This document shows positions 1-13,440 of a stretch of DNA of 64,000 bases, piece by piece. This DNA comes from Muricea muricata. Its lineage: Eukaryota; Cnidaria; Anthozoa; Malacalcyonacea; Plexauridae. The DNA lies in contig OY979718.1 in NCBI GenBank assembly GCA_963855995.1, positions 35,851,059-35,915,058 on the forward strand, given 5' to 3'. The position numbers and the translations under genes are program-made. The notes under the pieces are model-generated. The model searched no databases and was not told the origin of the DNA. It saw nothing but the letters and a program-made list of their open reading frames with translations. Each line of letters starts with the position of its first letter. Positions within the stretch are counted from its first letter, which is position 1.

Positions 1-2267
1 TCCAAGGTACTGACGCCCAGGACATAAGCATAAGAATCGCTTCCAGTCGCTTTGCTCGGGTTTTGATGCACTTGGCTATTTCCACAAACCGATCCTCATG
101 CAAAGTATTCGACGAAAGAGACGAATGAATTTGCTTCGTTTTGTGACTAATATATTGTAGAAGAACATCATCAATTTGAAAACCATGTTGAACTCCATAT
201 TGCGTAATTTGGTTTTTAATGACGCTGGGAATTAGAGTGATGGCCAGGACACAGTCCAGCATTTTGAACATAATGCCAATCGGTGTTTCCTTCGTGAACT
301 CTGCCAAAGGAAGTTTACAGTGATAGTTGACATGAAGCTTTTGTAACTCTGTCAAATGTTCCACCAATAGGGCTAAACATGCAACAGGGTTGGAATTACT
401 CTCATTCGTTGATACTCTTACAAGAGCCGACCCGTATTCTTGGCTGATGATAATTGGTGTTGGCATATTGATGTAGTTGCTGTTTTCATCATTGCATGTA
501 CACACAACATCAAACAGAAGCTTGGCCATATCAAGCCCATTGTTGGGCCAGTCCTCTTTTTCTGCAATTTCCAATGAAACTACTCGTTTCTCCAACCACG
601 AAGACAAAAGATACACAGCATCCCGATCATTAACGGCACAGATGATAAAAGGGACAAGATATGACTTCAGCCACGAGACTATACTCGATGAGGGTAAATC
701 TGACCGAACAGATGCCAGGAGTTTTTGCAGCTTCTCACATGAAAAATCGCTCTCGAATTCTGTGTGGTGGCGTACCCAAATGACAGCTGCACTGGACAAC
801 TTTCCTTCACTAAGTGCTTGCGTTACTTTCTCCAACATACTTCCAGATAAGAACTGACGCCATTTGTGTCCACTGAACTGGGACTCTCCGTAAACCATCT
901 GAAACGTTTCAAGGCGGTGTATTGAAAAAAGAACATCATTGATTTCTTTGGTGTAGTTATTCTTTTCTTTACCAGAAGCCTTTCCGATTTTTTCTTTGGC
1001 AAAAGAGAGTAACCGGCGAACTTGCTGTAGTTGAGGAGGGGAAGCTGACAGGCAGCATTCAACACAAAATTCAATATTGTGTACGTTTTGAAGTGTCTTT
1101 TCCAGGTCATCAATAAGTTGCTCAACGGATTCGAGTTTATCGTCTGGATCGCTTTCCGATATCTTTGTCGATATACCAGCTAATAATGTACTTGCTTTTG
1201 CTTTGTAGACAAATTCTACATCTAATCCAAACGCTTTCGAAAACTCTAAAGCAGCATCATATCTCTTCTTTCTAACTAAACTGTAAACACGATGTGTAGG
1301 AGATGCTTCTGACAGGCATTTTAATGTCAAAGATTGGACATTGTTATTATCAGTTCCGCTGATGTAGTCTTCGGTATAATAGATCTTTTCTTGCATATTA
1401 GACTTGGCAAGACAGCAACTCTTGGCTACTTCTTTCGAATATATTTCTTGAAAAAAAGGCAACTGGTAGATCTTCAATTTGCTTTTTCCATCATCAGTTT
1501 CAATCAACGTGACAACTTGCCCTGCATCAGATGCCATGGTACTAGCTTCGATCGTCGCACCGCCACTCGTCAAAACAAAGTCCTTTACTGCATGGCAAGG
1601 AACTGACAATATTATCAATGTATTCGTATCCCAAACACTTAACTTTGATTCTTTATCTAACATAAGCAGATATTTATCATCAGGACTCACTTCACACTTT
1701 TTTACAGGGACACCATCTAAAAAGGATGTCTCAACTGCATCCACCAAACTTTGATCAGCCCACACGCTGAAAGCAACCTTTCCTGTTCCAGAGACGACTA
1801 ACGAGGGTTTACAACCGACAGAGGATTCTGCGCAACAGCTGGTATCGTCATGCATCTCTGAAACGTTCAAATTTTCTCTCTGGATGTTTTGCTTTAGTTG
1901 GCTGATGGCAGCAATATCATTCGACTCAAGCGCTTTCGACAATTCACGCAAGGGAAGATCTTTGAAAGAGAATACACATCCGTCATGCGATAAAATCGTA
2001 AGATTCACACCATCTCTTTCTCTATTGCTTGTAAACATAGAATGGCTAAAGTAAGCATCTGAACTTATTTCTTCTTGCGGTATCTCGACAAGAGTGGATG
2101 TGAACAACACTTCTCCAAGTGCAAAAGAAAAGAAATGCATAGTTCCCGAACTGTCACAGATGACTAGAAACTGCGAATCCGGACACCATGCCATTGTATC
2201 GACATTGCTTTCTAACGAAATACTCGTCGCAAAACTTGACTGCTCTCCATCGAATATAAATATTTCG
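1..2267 (-). pseudogene. KNTC1: KNTC1 copy 1, 5'-truncated, runs off the window
   Basis: This open minus-strand frame matches residues of about 67-821 of the complete copy at 18160-24801 almost perfectly. It includes most of the N-terminal beta-propeller and the start of the helical solenoid of Rod. It leaves the window at base 1 while still open. Its 5' end breaks at 2267, where homology to the intact gene stops and plus-strand hAT sequence begins. The frame stays open only a few codons past the break and has no ATG there. It therefore lacks the first ~67 codons and the normal promoter. It is probably a non-functional duplicate too young to have gained stops, though an abnormal transcript cannot be excluded. 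Confidence 0.85.
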
Positions 2268-3347
2268 CCACACAAGCTTCTGGGAATCGGTCAAACAAGA
2301 CGGTTATCTTTGGAATCGTGCGTTAGAAGGGTCCTCGAACAGTGGGATGCTCTCCGCCTTTATTTTACATCCGTGGTAAATGAGAAGAAAGATCCTTCAT
2401 ATACGACCGAGTCTATACCTAAAGGTCTTTCAAACAAGTATCTGAAAGCGCAGTTAGAGTTCCTAAGTTTCCAATTGCACCGCCTAAACGACTTCAACAC
2501 ATTATTCCAATCATCCGATCCTGTCCTTCATCATGTTCGCGACGAAGTACATAAGCTGCTGAAATGCATCCTGTCAGATTTCATGAAAATTGATGTTGTC
2601 AAGAGCTGTGATCCATTCACTGTGCCTCTCGATGACCCAATCAACAATGTTCATGTTGATCAAGTCTACGTTGGAATACTTGCAACAACGACGTTGCATG
2701 AATGCCATGAAATCGATCAAGATCCCCGAGCTGTTAGAAAGGTAAAGATGTCATGTCTGGAATTCATGCTGGAAGCAGTAAAGCAAATTAGATCGCGTTT
2801 TGACCTCAGTGATTCAGCTTATAAACTTGTTGAGTTTGTTCTTCCTGAGAATGCTGTGAAGTGCTGCCCTCCATGTCTCCAGGAGCTTTTCGTTAAATTT
2901 CCATATTTAACTGGTGTCGCAGATAAAATGCTAGTTGATGCAGAATGGCGAAAACAGGCGCTGGAAGAATCTTCAGAGATAAATAAAGATGAATCATCAT
3001 GGCAACTTTGGCAGAATCGTTTAAGTACGCGCACGTTCGATGGGAAATTGAAGTACGCTAATTTAATGAAAGTCATTGGTTGCATCATGTCCATACCTTC
3101 GTCAAATGCTGCGGTGGGAAGGCTATTTAGTCTTTTAAAGCTGGTCAAAACTGACACAAGAAACTCTTTAAAGAGAGAAAGTCTTGTCGGACTTCTTCAT
3201 ACCAAAGAAGGCCTCAGAGCGGAGTCTTGTCGTGCTCATGATTTGAAAACAAATCCCGAGCTTTTGACTCTTCTAAGGGCTTTCAAAAGCAATGCGACGG
3301 ATAGCGTAGCCAACCAACGGAACATGCTGCAATTATCAAGCCAGTAA
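2268..3347 (+). mobile_element. hAT-type transposase C-terminal fragment (unit A)
   Basis: This plus-strand open frame of about 360 codons ends at a TAA at 3345-3347. It resembles the C-terminal half of animal hAT transposases. Near its start is a TRRLSLESCVRRVLEQWDAL block, corresponding to the TRWLSL...VLEQW segment common in these proteins. Near its end is the hAT dimerisation signature (SIPSSNAAVGRLFSLLKLVK). The N-terminal half, with any BED finger and the first catalytic aspartate, is missing because the duplication breakpoint cuts the element at 2268. The frame happens to stay open leftward to 2094, but those 58 codons are antisense KNTC1 and not transposase. It cannot be autonomous. 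An intact N-terminal half should lie at the left end of the array, outside this window. Confidence 0.75.
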
Positions 3348-6300
3348 CATCGCGGATCTTTCCATAAACACTTTTCTAGTTTGACTCTTTGAGTTTTGTT
3401 AATGTTTTGTTAATGTTATCGTAGGAGCACTATAATTCTATATTATTATAAAGGCCCCCACACCAGACGCGATTTCGGATTTGGCAACATGGCCCGCCTT
3501 GTTACGTATTTCACCGACAATAAGTTTGATCCGGATTTAGTTAAAATATTTATTAGCGCTATCCAGAACACTTTGAATCTGTCTTCGATTAATCTGGTTT
3601 TCAATTGCGTATCTTTTATAGACGGTTTCAAAAACTAAGAAGAATATTACCATTCATTGCATGAATACTTTGACTCGAGCCAATATCTTTGTCTGAATGT
3701 CTAAATCTCAAAAATTCCTTAAAAAAATCCTTAAAAAATGGAATTCCTTACATAATTCCTTAAAACTTGCAAAATTCCTGTTTCTAAGGATAAATCCTTA
3801 GAAGTGAGAGCACTGTATATCAGTATGTAACTGGATGTGTAAAAATAGATGATGACAGAGTAAAAAAAATCAGTAACCAATTTCAGGACGCTATTGCGCG
3901 TAAGTTAAAACGTGAAATCATTTAACATTTTTATATTAAGAAAGATAAGGCTTTTGGTGCATGACACAATTTTTGTACAATAAGGACAAGAAATGAGCAA
4001 ATACATGTTGCATGTGAATAATCGTAGGAATAATTGAGGACGGTAATCTTCAAGCCCTTTTCAACAATTATATATCGTTTATAACACTATTTCAGATTTA
4101 TCATATTTTTGGTAGTACGTTTGTCTTTGTTAACGATATAACAGTTGTGATTGTTTCTGAAACTAGCGATTTATAAGTTCGTTTGGGAAGAAATTTCTGT
4201 CTTGGCTATTTTGTATCGAAGACTTGACAATTTAATATTGCCCTCGCTGACTTACGTCAAACGTCTACAGGGCTTCAAGCAACAATTTGTCGAACTTCCA
4301 GATAAGCTCCGGGGCTCAGAATAACCAAATTGCTACTCGTTCTTGGAGCTGAGCCCTTTTTGACATATGGCCTGGTTCCCGGTGCGCAACATGCCCGTGT
4401 ATGCATGCCAGATTATTTTAAAGAATAATAAAGATTCCAACATATTCAAAACATCTTCGCTATTTTTCTTCATATGGTAATAAAAATTTATTTACCTCAA
4501 ATTCCCAGGGGCAACTTAAAACTTGCGTTAGAGGTTATTTTATTTATTTTTTCTGACATTTAATTTCTGTTTTCTGACCTTGGATGGAACAACTTATTTT
4601 GCAGTGTTAAGTACAATTGTGCTACCGTAAAACCCCTCATAAAAGAACCATTTTGGCAACCAAAATACAAGAACTACTTCAGGCTGGAAAATTAAACTGG
4701 TTCTTAAAGAATCTGAATTAGCAGGTACTAGGAAGAAAACAAACACTGCAACGTTGCTAGCATCAATCGTGTCTTTCGGTCATGCATTGTTTCATCAAAA
4801 CTACAACTGTTCTTGAATCTGCCCGACCAACTTCTTTCGAACTCAATCCTAAAAACAAGTGAACCTCCTAAATTACAGCACTATTGTTGAAAGCAGCTAG
4901 TAGCCACTTTCCTAATTTATAGTTCCACATTATTCCAGTCAAAGACATGAGAAAGCGTTTCTTCCACAAGCAAATATTTTTGTGCTAAGCGAATAGATAG
5001 TGTTTATTTGTTCCGAGTAACTCCATCAACATTATACTGTTCTCCCTGGACTTGGAATTATGTGAAACTACTTGAACTAATCAGCCACACATAAAACACT
5101 CACGCCTTTCAATCAATGAAAAAGCTTCTTTTACAACATGTATATTATAAATATAATTTTATAATGTGAAAGTTTAAGAATAGTCAATGCAATAAACAAA
5201 TTTTCAGTTAATTTTTAACATGACAGCCCCCTGCCCAATTCATATACAGAAATTAAATTTCATATGGTTCAAACAGGTTCGGCGGGGATCTTGCGTTTAA
5301 GTGCCTACGAAACGAAATTTTGTCAAGTATTTTCTTGAATGCATCACAATATTGCAGGATTTTTGTAGCTGGTCTTTGTGGAGATTATCAGCTTTCATTG
5401 GATATGCAAATAATACGTGGACATCACACCGCATAATTAGTGTCTATGAAATTGCCTATATAACAAGCGAAAATAACTGAAGCTGCACGTGCCTGTGCGT
5501 AGGCTGTGATTAATCACTAGGCCCCCTCGTTTATGTGCAATCGTTCGACTACTTCTGTCTTTGCAATGTAACCAAGAAAATAGAGGACAAATTTTGTTTC
5601 TTATGCACTATATTTATAAGTAATGCAAACAGCTAGAAACATCACAATCATACACGAACCCAGCCCTCAACCGATACAGAACCTCTTATGCTTGTGAGTT
5701 ACTAACTACTGATTATCTAGTGACCGTTGAGCCACTAACATGCAAAACATTGAAGTCAGTAAGGCTCCTAAGATGTTCTTACTTAAACTTCCGACCAGTA
5801 GCGAAGCCAGCTTTACAATTTGGTCTTGCTATGCAAATTTAAACCATTATCATCATTCATTTCTTTAGAAATTGATCCTTACACGGTCTATAAACTCAGG
5901 AAAATTTGCATTTGCATGACCAAATGTCGGGCTGGTTTCGCCACTGCTTCTGAGTTTTGGTGAAAACCATACCGTCAATATACAACTGCCTCTATATTTT
6001 AGATTAAACTATAAATAAAGTTAATAATATATTTTTATATTCTATTTCGTGAAGATGTCAGCTTGTATTAGGTAAAACCTTAAATTACTTTTCTCACTGT
6101 GCTTTTCAGTATGCAGGTTTTGGATTTTAATAATTTAAAAAAATATTTGTGTGATGATAACACATGGTGATGACCTTACCAAATTGTAAAATCTGAATAA
6201 GACACACTAATGAGCAAGGGAACAATGACCGAGGGAACAAGTTCCATTAGATCAAATTTATTTACATGGAGGAAATGAAACCAAACATGTTCTCAAAATT

Positions 6301-6986
6301 TGAGAAAAGCCAGTAAACGAATATAGCAAAAAAGTACAATTTCAAGCACAAAGCTTGCGTGAAAAAACAATACAGGCTGGCACCTTTCTGCAAAGTATTT
6401 TTTTATCAATATGTCCAATTCTAATTTATAACGGGTAGAACAAGAATTTTCTTACCCCCAAAATACATGTACAAGTTATATGCAATAAATGTTTATCATC
6501 TGGAAGTATTACTTTGCACGATTTTGAACTCACGCGTTGGAGCACTAAATACACCATATTCAGCGAAAACGTAAGTTAAATACTTATGTCAGGGCTTTTT
6601 GTGAATACATAAGCAATGCGAGCTAAATAAAAGCATGTTTTGCGCACCAAATATAAACATAGAGCAGGGGCTGTTTTGCCCACTAATGGGGGCAATAATA
6701 CCCCTTATTGCTTGTTGAGTGAAAATTTTATCTTTTGTATTTTTACTGGTATTGCTTAAATATTTAAAGGGGAGGGAGCTCTCAAGCCAAACAAAAATGC
6801 CCCAACTTATTTACATGTTCAATCCCTCCTGTGGATAAAGATTTTAGCGCAACATGTCGAGTTTCTGCTTGTGATTCCGCACATGCATGCACGTTTGCAG
6901 AACCGTGCAAAATATACTTATAAAACAAAACAAAACAAAAAACTATATATGTCACACAGTGCAAGCACCGTCCATTTTGCTGACGT
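3348..6986. other. Gene-free spacer of unit A (3.6 kb)
   Basis: I see no exon or RNA gene here. It is AT-rich. At 3706-3805 the short word AATTCCTTA recurs several times. A fold-back element lies at 5796-5950. The right end should hold the 3' UTR of KNTC1 copy 2 (the gene reads leftward). An AATAAA on the minus strand at about 6256-6261 is a possible poly(A) signal. The spacer recurs at 14521-18159 with almost no changes. Confidence 0.6.
5796..5950. mobile_element. Fold-back MITE-like element, GCGAAGCC family (unit A)
   Basis: The left arm starts CAGTAGCGAAGCCAGC and continues to a GCTATGCAAATTT word. The right arm, from AAATTTGCATTTGCATGACC onward, returns as its approximate reverse complement and ends near GCCACTGCTTCTG. 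Related sequence occurs near 33785-33900, 34575-34640 and 46184-46375, so this is a dispersed family. No coding capacity. Confidence 0.6.
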
Positions 6987-9900
6987 TTAAAACACATCCA
7001 TAAAGTCAATATTTTCCAAAATATTGGAATCACCAGTGTCCAAGGGGGGTTTTTCGTCACAAACGATTGGCTTGTCAAATTCCGGTAGATGTGGAGCTGC
7101 TTCGTCCATTAGTCCAAATTTCTTCAAAAACGTAACCAAGTCTTCCAAACCAGCTACAGACGGTTCGATATCAAAATACGAACTTTTCATCTTCAGAGGT
7201 GAACCATGCATGTCGTAATATCGGGCCAACTCTATGGCGGCGTTAACGTCGCCGCGCTTCACCATCGTCATGACCATCTTTGGAAATTTCTTTTTACTGA
7301 TGAGGTAATCCGCAAATTTCAAATGGTGATCCGAATTTTGTAGAGATTCGTACGAGCCAGACTCATCAAGAAAGTCAAAAACAAGAGCCTGGGCAATGTC
7401 AGGGTTAACAAAACATTCACCAATCTCCCGTTCTTTGGATATTGCGTCCAAGATTTCCTTTGGGGTTGTAACGGACATCAGTTGGGTAAGGCTGCTAGAT
7501 AAAAGTTTTCGGGGTAGTAAAGGTAAGCATGCAAGTGCATGTGAGTGCATGCCAAGTTCCAACAGCTTCTCGAAGAGTGATGAGGTAACCGCTTGAGTCA
7601 TGATAGGACACTTCTGCAACAACTGCATGGATCTTCGGCAAAAGCTACTTTCTTCAGGAGATACAGGATGAACCGATTTCTGCAGCGACTGAACAGCAAA
7701 ATCTGTCCAAATCTTTACAAGGTTAGACGTTTGCCAAAGGTTTGGGAATTGAATAAGACGCGGTAGAAGGTTACCCAAGTACGTGGCTAGTCCAAGATGG
7801 GACAGCTGTCGAAGGATGTTCGTCCAAATCTGGGGGTCTGAAATCTTTGAATCTAAGCATATATCAGCAATCAGTAAAATTGCATGAGCGTTATCTTTGT
7901 GATTCTTCCAAAGACCTTTGACAAGACCTTCTTTGTTGCAACGCTGGAACGAATCAACGGTTTGATTTAAATGCAAGTGTTCTAGTTCGCAAAGATAAAC
8001 CAACGATTTCATGTAGTTCTTCAGGTCCTCGATTGTACCATTGGCAACGGATTCAATGACTTCCTGCGACGCAACGTTGAAAAGCAATTTCATTGCGCTA
8101 ACTCGGCTTTCGTACGTAATCTTGGACGGCCCCTGTCGATAAGCAAAATTCAAAAGGAAAAGAGCATTCTTGTGCACAGAATCAGCCTGCATTAGGTATA
8201 TGACACGCTTAAGGTTGCATTGATCTTTTGCTCGCTTTTCAGCTGTGGAATTTTCCGGAGATCTGATACCACGTGACGATGATGATGGTTGCCATTCCAT
8301 CAGCAAGCGATTGCGAACTTTTGTAATATTAAGATCACTTTTGGCCGCAATTTCATCCACAATCTTGTGAACATTTGGCCGTTTTTCGTCAGGTAAATAG
8401 CCATACGTTTCGTACAAATGGAAGATCAACTTCACGGGCTTTCGTTTGAGGTTTAAAGATCCCTCGTCTGTTACACCATTACAATGCAGAATAAATTGAA
8501 TAGCAATTTCTTGACATAAATCTTTCGAAGTCTTGAAGATCTTCTCTGCCAGTGGTAACTCGTCACCTTGGCAATTTGACTTCCATTGCAAGACTAACTC
8601 GACCAAAGCATTGGCGGCTTTTACCCTCTCTTCGCATTGGGGCCATCTGGAAAGTAGGGTTAGCCTTGTCTTTACTGCAACTTCTGAATTCTTTACTGCA
8701 GACAAGAGATCAGCTGCTTTTTCAAAATAAATACTCGCCAAAGGATTGCTGAGCACGGCTCCTTCCGCAGGCTTCTCAAACAAACAAGACGAAACCAAGT
8801 TGTTTGCGGCTGTGACGTACACTTGATCTTCTTGCATCTTCAGGATTTGGCAAAGACGAAGAAGTTTCGTGATGGTTTCGTCGTTCAACTCAGGTGCAAT
8901 AATTTTCCAAGGTTTTCCGTAGAACAGTGGATGAAAGGGTAATCTTTTCTCAGATAGGCTTGTTGATTGGACAGCATGTTCTTTCACTGTAAAGCTCGAC
9001 TCTTTTACTTGAAAATGTTCCTCATACTCCGATGGGGAAGAAATTCGCGTGTAATTGGTTAAAATATCCAGTACTTCGAGTTGTCTCCGGAAAACTTCTT
9101 TATCTTCATCGCTCGACAACATTATAATTTGATCCAAAACAACCGACAGTCGCTCGTAATCGTACAAAGGGAGAGAGAGAAGAACATCTTGCATCAAGAC
9201 TAACAGCTCGGGCGCACTTGACTGTTTGGACAAATAATCGAGTGCACCAACCAGATTTTCTTGAAAGTTGTTCCCGTTCGATGCATTGGAACCAGAACAA
9301 TTAATCCTATCATCCGTCAAACTAAATTTGATATAGTTTTGTAATGTACCTTCGACATTGATAAAAAACGACTTGCAAAACTCTATTATAACTTTCACAG
9401 CAACATCAGGCTTTTCTAAGAGAAGTTCCAGAACTTTTTTAACTTCTTTTGTTTCCCCAACCAATAGATTTTCACAAGATATATCAAGATTCTGGAGCTT
9501 AGCGTACCACAACGCCTCCGAGTACAATTCTTGAGCAGGATTGACAATTTTATCGTCGCAGAATCTTTTAGCAAAATTTAGTAAAACGTTGAATGCAGCA
9601 ATAGCTTGAACTGAATCGTGCCCTTCATCCACAGCAAAGTCTCCTTTTAACTTCTGGAGAGCTGCGTCTTCTGAAATGGAGCTCAGGTAACCGAGTGCTA
9701 TACTGTGGTCGATGTCATTGCTGTGTAGAACTTTGGACACAAGATTAAGCAACATCAAGGACACGCGTTGGACTCCATGTTCTCCCATTTTGTGTAGTAC
9801 CAGAGAGTTTTCTGTCAAATCACCGTCTCTACGTGCAACCTCGTCAACGGACGTGAAAACCAGAAGATGGCGTACTGAACAAAGGGCATAGTGCAAAGCT

Positions 9901-12900
9901 AACTCGTGAAGGTTGTTTTCTTCCAAGTAGAAAACCAAATCTCGGCAGGCAATTGTTAGTGTTTTCAAATGCTCAGCAGGACTTTTACTGACCAGTAGAA
10001 CTGACTTTACGAAGTTGTTGTAGAGCGCAAATGCAGTACCAATATCCAAGACAAAACCATTATCTCGAAACCGGCTGGCGACGTTCCAAGAGAGCAGTAG
10101 ATCGTCTCCACAAACTGACGTTGACAAACTAAGGTCACCACACTCACAGCTGCGGAAAAGCACTTCTGAGAACCAACATAATTTACACAATTCAAGATAA
10201 TTGCTCAGGTTAACAGCTCGACCGTTTGTTGCCGCGTAGGAAGCCAATCTGTAGAAAAATTCAGGAACATTGAAACCGGTTGACGATAAAATATCCTCCC
10301 CTTCGCCAACTTGTTGCTGCAAGAGTGCTTCGCACAGAGCAAAGACCTCGTCACCCGACAACTCATACATACTCTGCTTCAACCATTCATTGCAGATCGT
10401 CATCTTAGTCGAGTTAAAACTGTTCGGTTGATCAACAATGTACTGAAGCAAAATCCTGTTCTGCAACTGCACACGAGTGAGGCCAAATAAGCTTCCAAAC
10501 CGCTGGACTTTTTCGTCTTTCATATTAATTAATCGCTGCAGAGAAATACCACTCTTCTTCAGGTAAGCAGAAAGGATCTTGTCACTTGTGTCTATGTTTC
10601 TGTAGTCGCTACACGTTACAAATATAGAAAACTCTTTCTCGAGAGCTTGAATGCTTTTCAGAGTTTTGAGAGTATCTTTCATATCTTCTGTAATCTTACC
10701 GATGTTTCGGAGAAACTCTAAGGTGTGAATTCCAGCTTCGAGAACTAACATGCGCTCACTGCGATCGTCGTCAGTGTCCTCATAAACATCGACAGAAAGT
10801 GACACCCATCTGAGGAAATGCTGGGCAACAAGCATTACTTTCGAATCATCGACACCGGCCAGCAACTGAGCGCAATTATCAGGTAGCCCTTTTAAGCACA
10901 AATTCCTGAGCCTGATGACATAAATATCTTCTTCAGAAATGCATTGATACGCTTCTACAATTCGCAAAGCATCTTCCAACGCGGTCGTATGCGATGTGCT
11001 GAGTATATACTTGATCGTGTTTCTAAGATGTACATCACTCGAAAATTCGACATCACGAATACCATAGTGGGTGAGAATTTTCTTGATTCCCATTAAACGA
11101 TAGCTCATCTTCAGATCGGGATTAGACGAGTCATCCTGCATTGCTTTGCTAACCATTGCTTCAATTGTGCTGCTCCAAGGTACTGACGCCCAGGACATAA
11201 GCATAAGAATCGCTTCCAGTCGCTTTGCTCGGGTTTTGATGCACTTGGCTATTTCCACAAACCGATCCTCATGCAAAGTATTCGACGAAAGAGACGAATG
11301 AATTTGCTTCGTTTTGTGACTAATATATTGTAGAAGAACATCATCAATTTGAAAACCATGTTGAACTCCATATTGCGTAATTTGGTTTTTAATGACGTTG
11401 GGAATTAGAGTGATGGCCAGGACACAGTCCAGCATTTTGAACATAATGCCAATCGGTGTTTCCTTCGTGAACTCTGCCAAAGGAAGTTTACAGTGATAGT
11501 TGACATGAAGCTTTTGTAACTCTGTCAAATGTTCCACCAATAGGGCTAAACATGCAACAGGGTTGGAATTACTCTCATTCGTTGATACTCTTACAAGAGC
11601 CGACCCGTATTCTTGGCTGATAATAATTGGTGTTGGCATATTGATGTAGTTGCTGTTTTCATCATTGCATGTACACACAACATCAAACAGAAGCTTGGCC
11701 ATATCAAGCCCATTGTTGGGCCAGTCCTCTTTTTCTGCAATTTCCAATGAAACTACTCGTTTCTCCAACCACGAAGACAAAAGATACACAGCATCCCGAT
11801 CATTAACGGCACAGATGATAAAAGGAACAAGATATGACTTCAGCCACGAGACTATACTCGATGAGGGTAAATCTGACCGAACAGATGCCAGGAGTTTTTG
11901 CAGCTTCTCACATGAAAAATCGCTCTCGAATTCTGTGTGGTGGCGTACCCAAATGACAGCTGCACTGGACAACTTTCCTTCACTAAGTGCTTGCGTTACT
12001 TTCTCCAACATACTTCCAGATAAGAACTGACGCCATTTGTGTCCACTGAACTGGGACTCTCCGTAAACCATCTGAAACGTTTCAAGGCGGTGTATTGAAA
12101 AAAGAACATCATTGATTTCTTTGGTGTAGTTATTCTTTTCTTTACCAGAAGCCTTTCCGATTTTTTCTTTGGCAAAAGAGAGTAACCGGCGAACTTGCTG
12201 TAGTTGAGGAGGGGAAGCTGACAGGCAGCATTCAACACAAAATTCAATATTGTGTACGTTTTGAAGTGTCTTTTCCAGGTCATCAATAAGTTGCTCAACG
12301 GATTCGAGTTTATCGTCTGGATCGCTTTCCGATATCTTTGTCGATATACCAGCTAATAATGTACTTGCTTTTGCTTTGTAGACAAATTCTACATCTAATC
12401 CAAACGCTTTCGAAAACTCTAAAGCAGCATCATATCTCTTCTTTCTAACTAAACTGTAAACACGATGTGTAGGAGATGCTTCTGACAGGCATTTTAATGT
12501 CAAAGATTGGACATTGTTATTATCAGTTCCGCTGATGTAGTCTTCGGTATAATAGATCTTTTCTTGCATATTAGACTTGGCAAGACAGCAACTCTTGGCT
12601 ACTTCTTTCGAATATATTTCTTGAAAAAAAGGCAACTGGTAGATCTTCAATTTGCTTTTTCCATCATCAGTTTCAATCAACGTGACAACTTGCCCTGCAT
12701 CAGATGCCATGGTACTAGCTTCGATCGTCGCACCGCCACTCGTCAAAACAAAGTCCTTTACTGCATGGCAAGGAACTGACAATATTATCAATGTATTCGT
12801 ATCCCAAACACTTAACTTTGATTCTTTATCTAACATAAGCAGATATTTATCATCAGGACTCACTTCACACTTTTTTACAGGGACACCATCTAAAAAGGAT

Positions 12901-13440
12901 GTCTCAACTGCATCCACCAAACTTTGATCAGCCCACACGCTGAAAGCAACCTTTCCTGTTCCAGAGACGACTAACGAGGGTTTACAACCGACAGAGGATT
13001 CTGCGCAACAGCTGGTATCGTCATGCATCTCTGAAACGTTCAAATTTTCTCTCTGGATGTTTTGCTTTAGTTGGCTGATGGCAGCAATATCATTCGACTC
13101 AAGCGCTTTCGACAATTCACGCAAGGGAAGATCTTTGAAAGAGAATACACATCCGTCATGCGATAAAATCGTAAGATTCACACCATCTCTTTCTCTATTG
13201 CTTGTAAACATAGAATGGCTAAAGTAAGCATCTGAACTTATTTCTTCTTGCGGTATCTCGACAAGAGTGGATGTGAACAACACTTCTCCAAGTGCAAAAG
13301 AAAAGAAATGCATAGTTCCCGAACTGTCACAGATGACTAGAAACTGCGAATCCGGACACCATGCCATTGTATCGACATTGCTTTCTAACGAAATACTCGT
13401 CGCAAAACTTGACTGCTCTCCATCGAATATAAATATTTCG
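6987..13440 (-). pseudogene. KNTC1: KNTC1 copy 2, 5'-truncated, frame intact
   Basis: This is an uninterrupted minus-strand frame of about 2,150 codons with a TAA at 6987-6989. It is nearly identical to the complete copy at 18160-24801 from about residue 67 to the end. I count five amino-acid differences (N/S, S/L, F/L, E/K and G/D changes). It covers most of the beta-propeller, the whole alpha-solenoid and the Rod C-terminal region. The first ~67 codons are missing: at 13440/13441 KNTC1 sequence switches to hAT sequence. The frame continues five or six codons past the break, and the first ATG is about 24 codons inside, within the propeller. Without promoter, first exon and ATG it is best called a young truncated duplicate. 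Translation from an internal Met is possible but unproven. Confidence 0.85.

Noticed and set aside
477-1754. Plus-strand open frames opposite KNTC1 (and copies at 11650-12927, 22823-24100)
   Set aside because: They are antisense shadows of the KNTC1 frame, with no family resemblance of their own.
6900-6945. AAAACAAAACAAAAC run as a poly(A) tail of a KNTC1 retrocopy
   Set aside because: A tail for this minus-strand gene would appear as poly(T) on the plus strand. This run has the wrong polarity.
6782-7078. 98-codon minus frame overlapping the KNTC1 3' end
   Set aside because: It lies in another frame of KNTC1 and its 3' flank, has no recognisable domain, and repeats only because of the tandem array.
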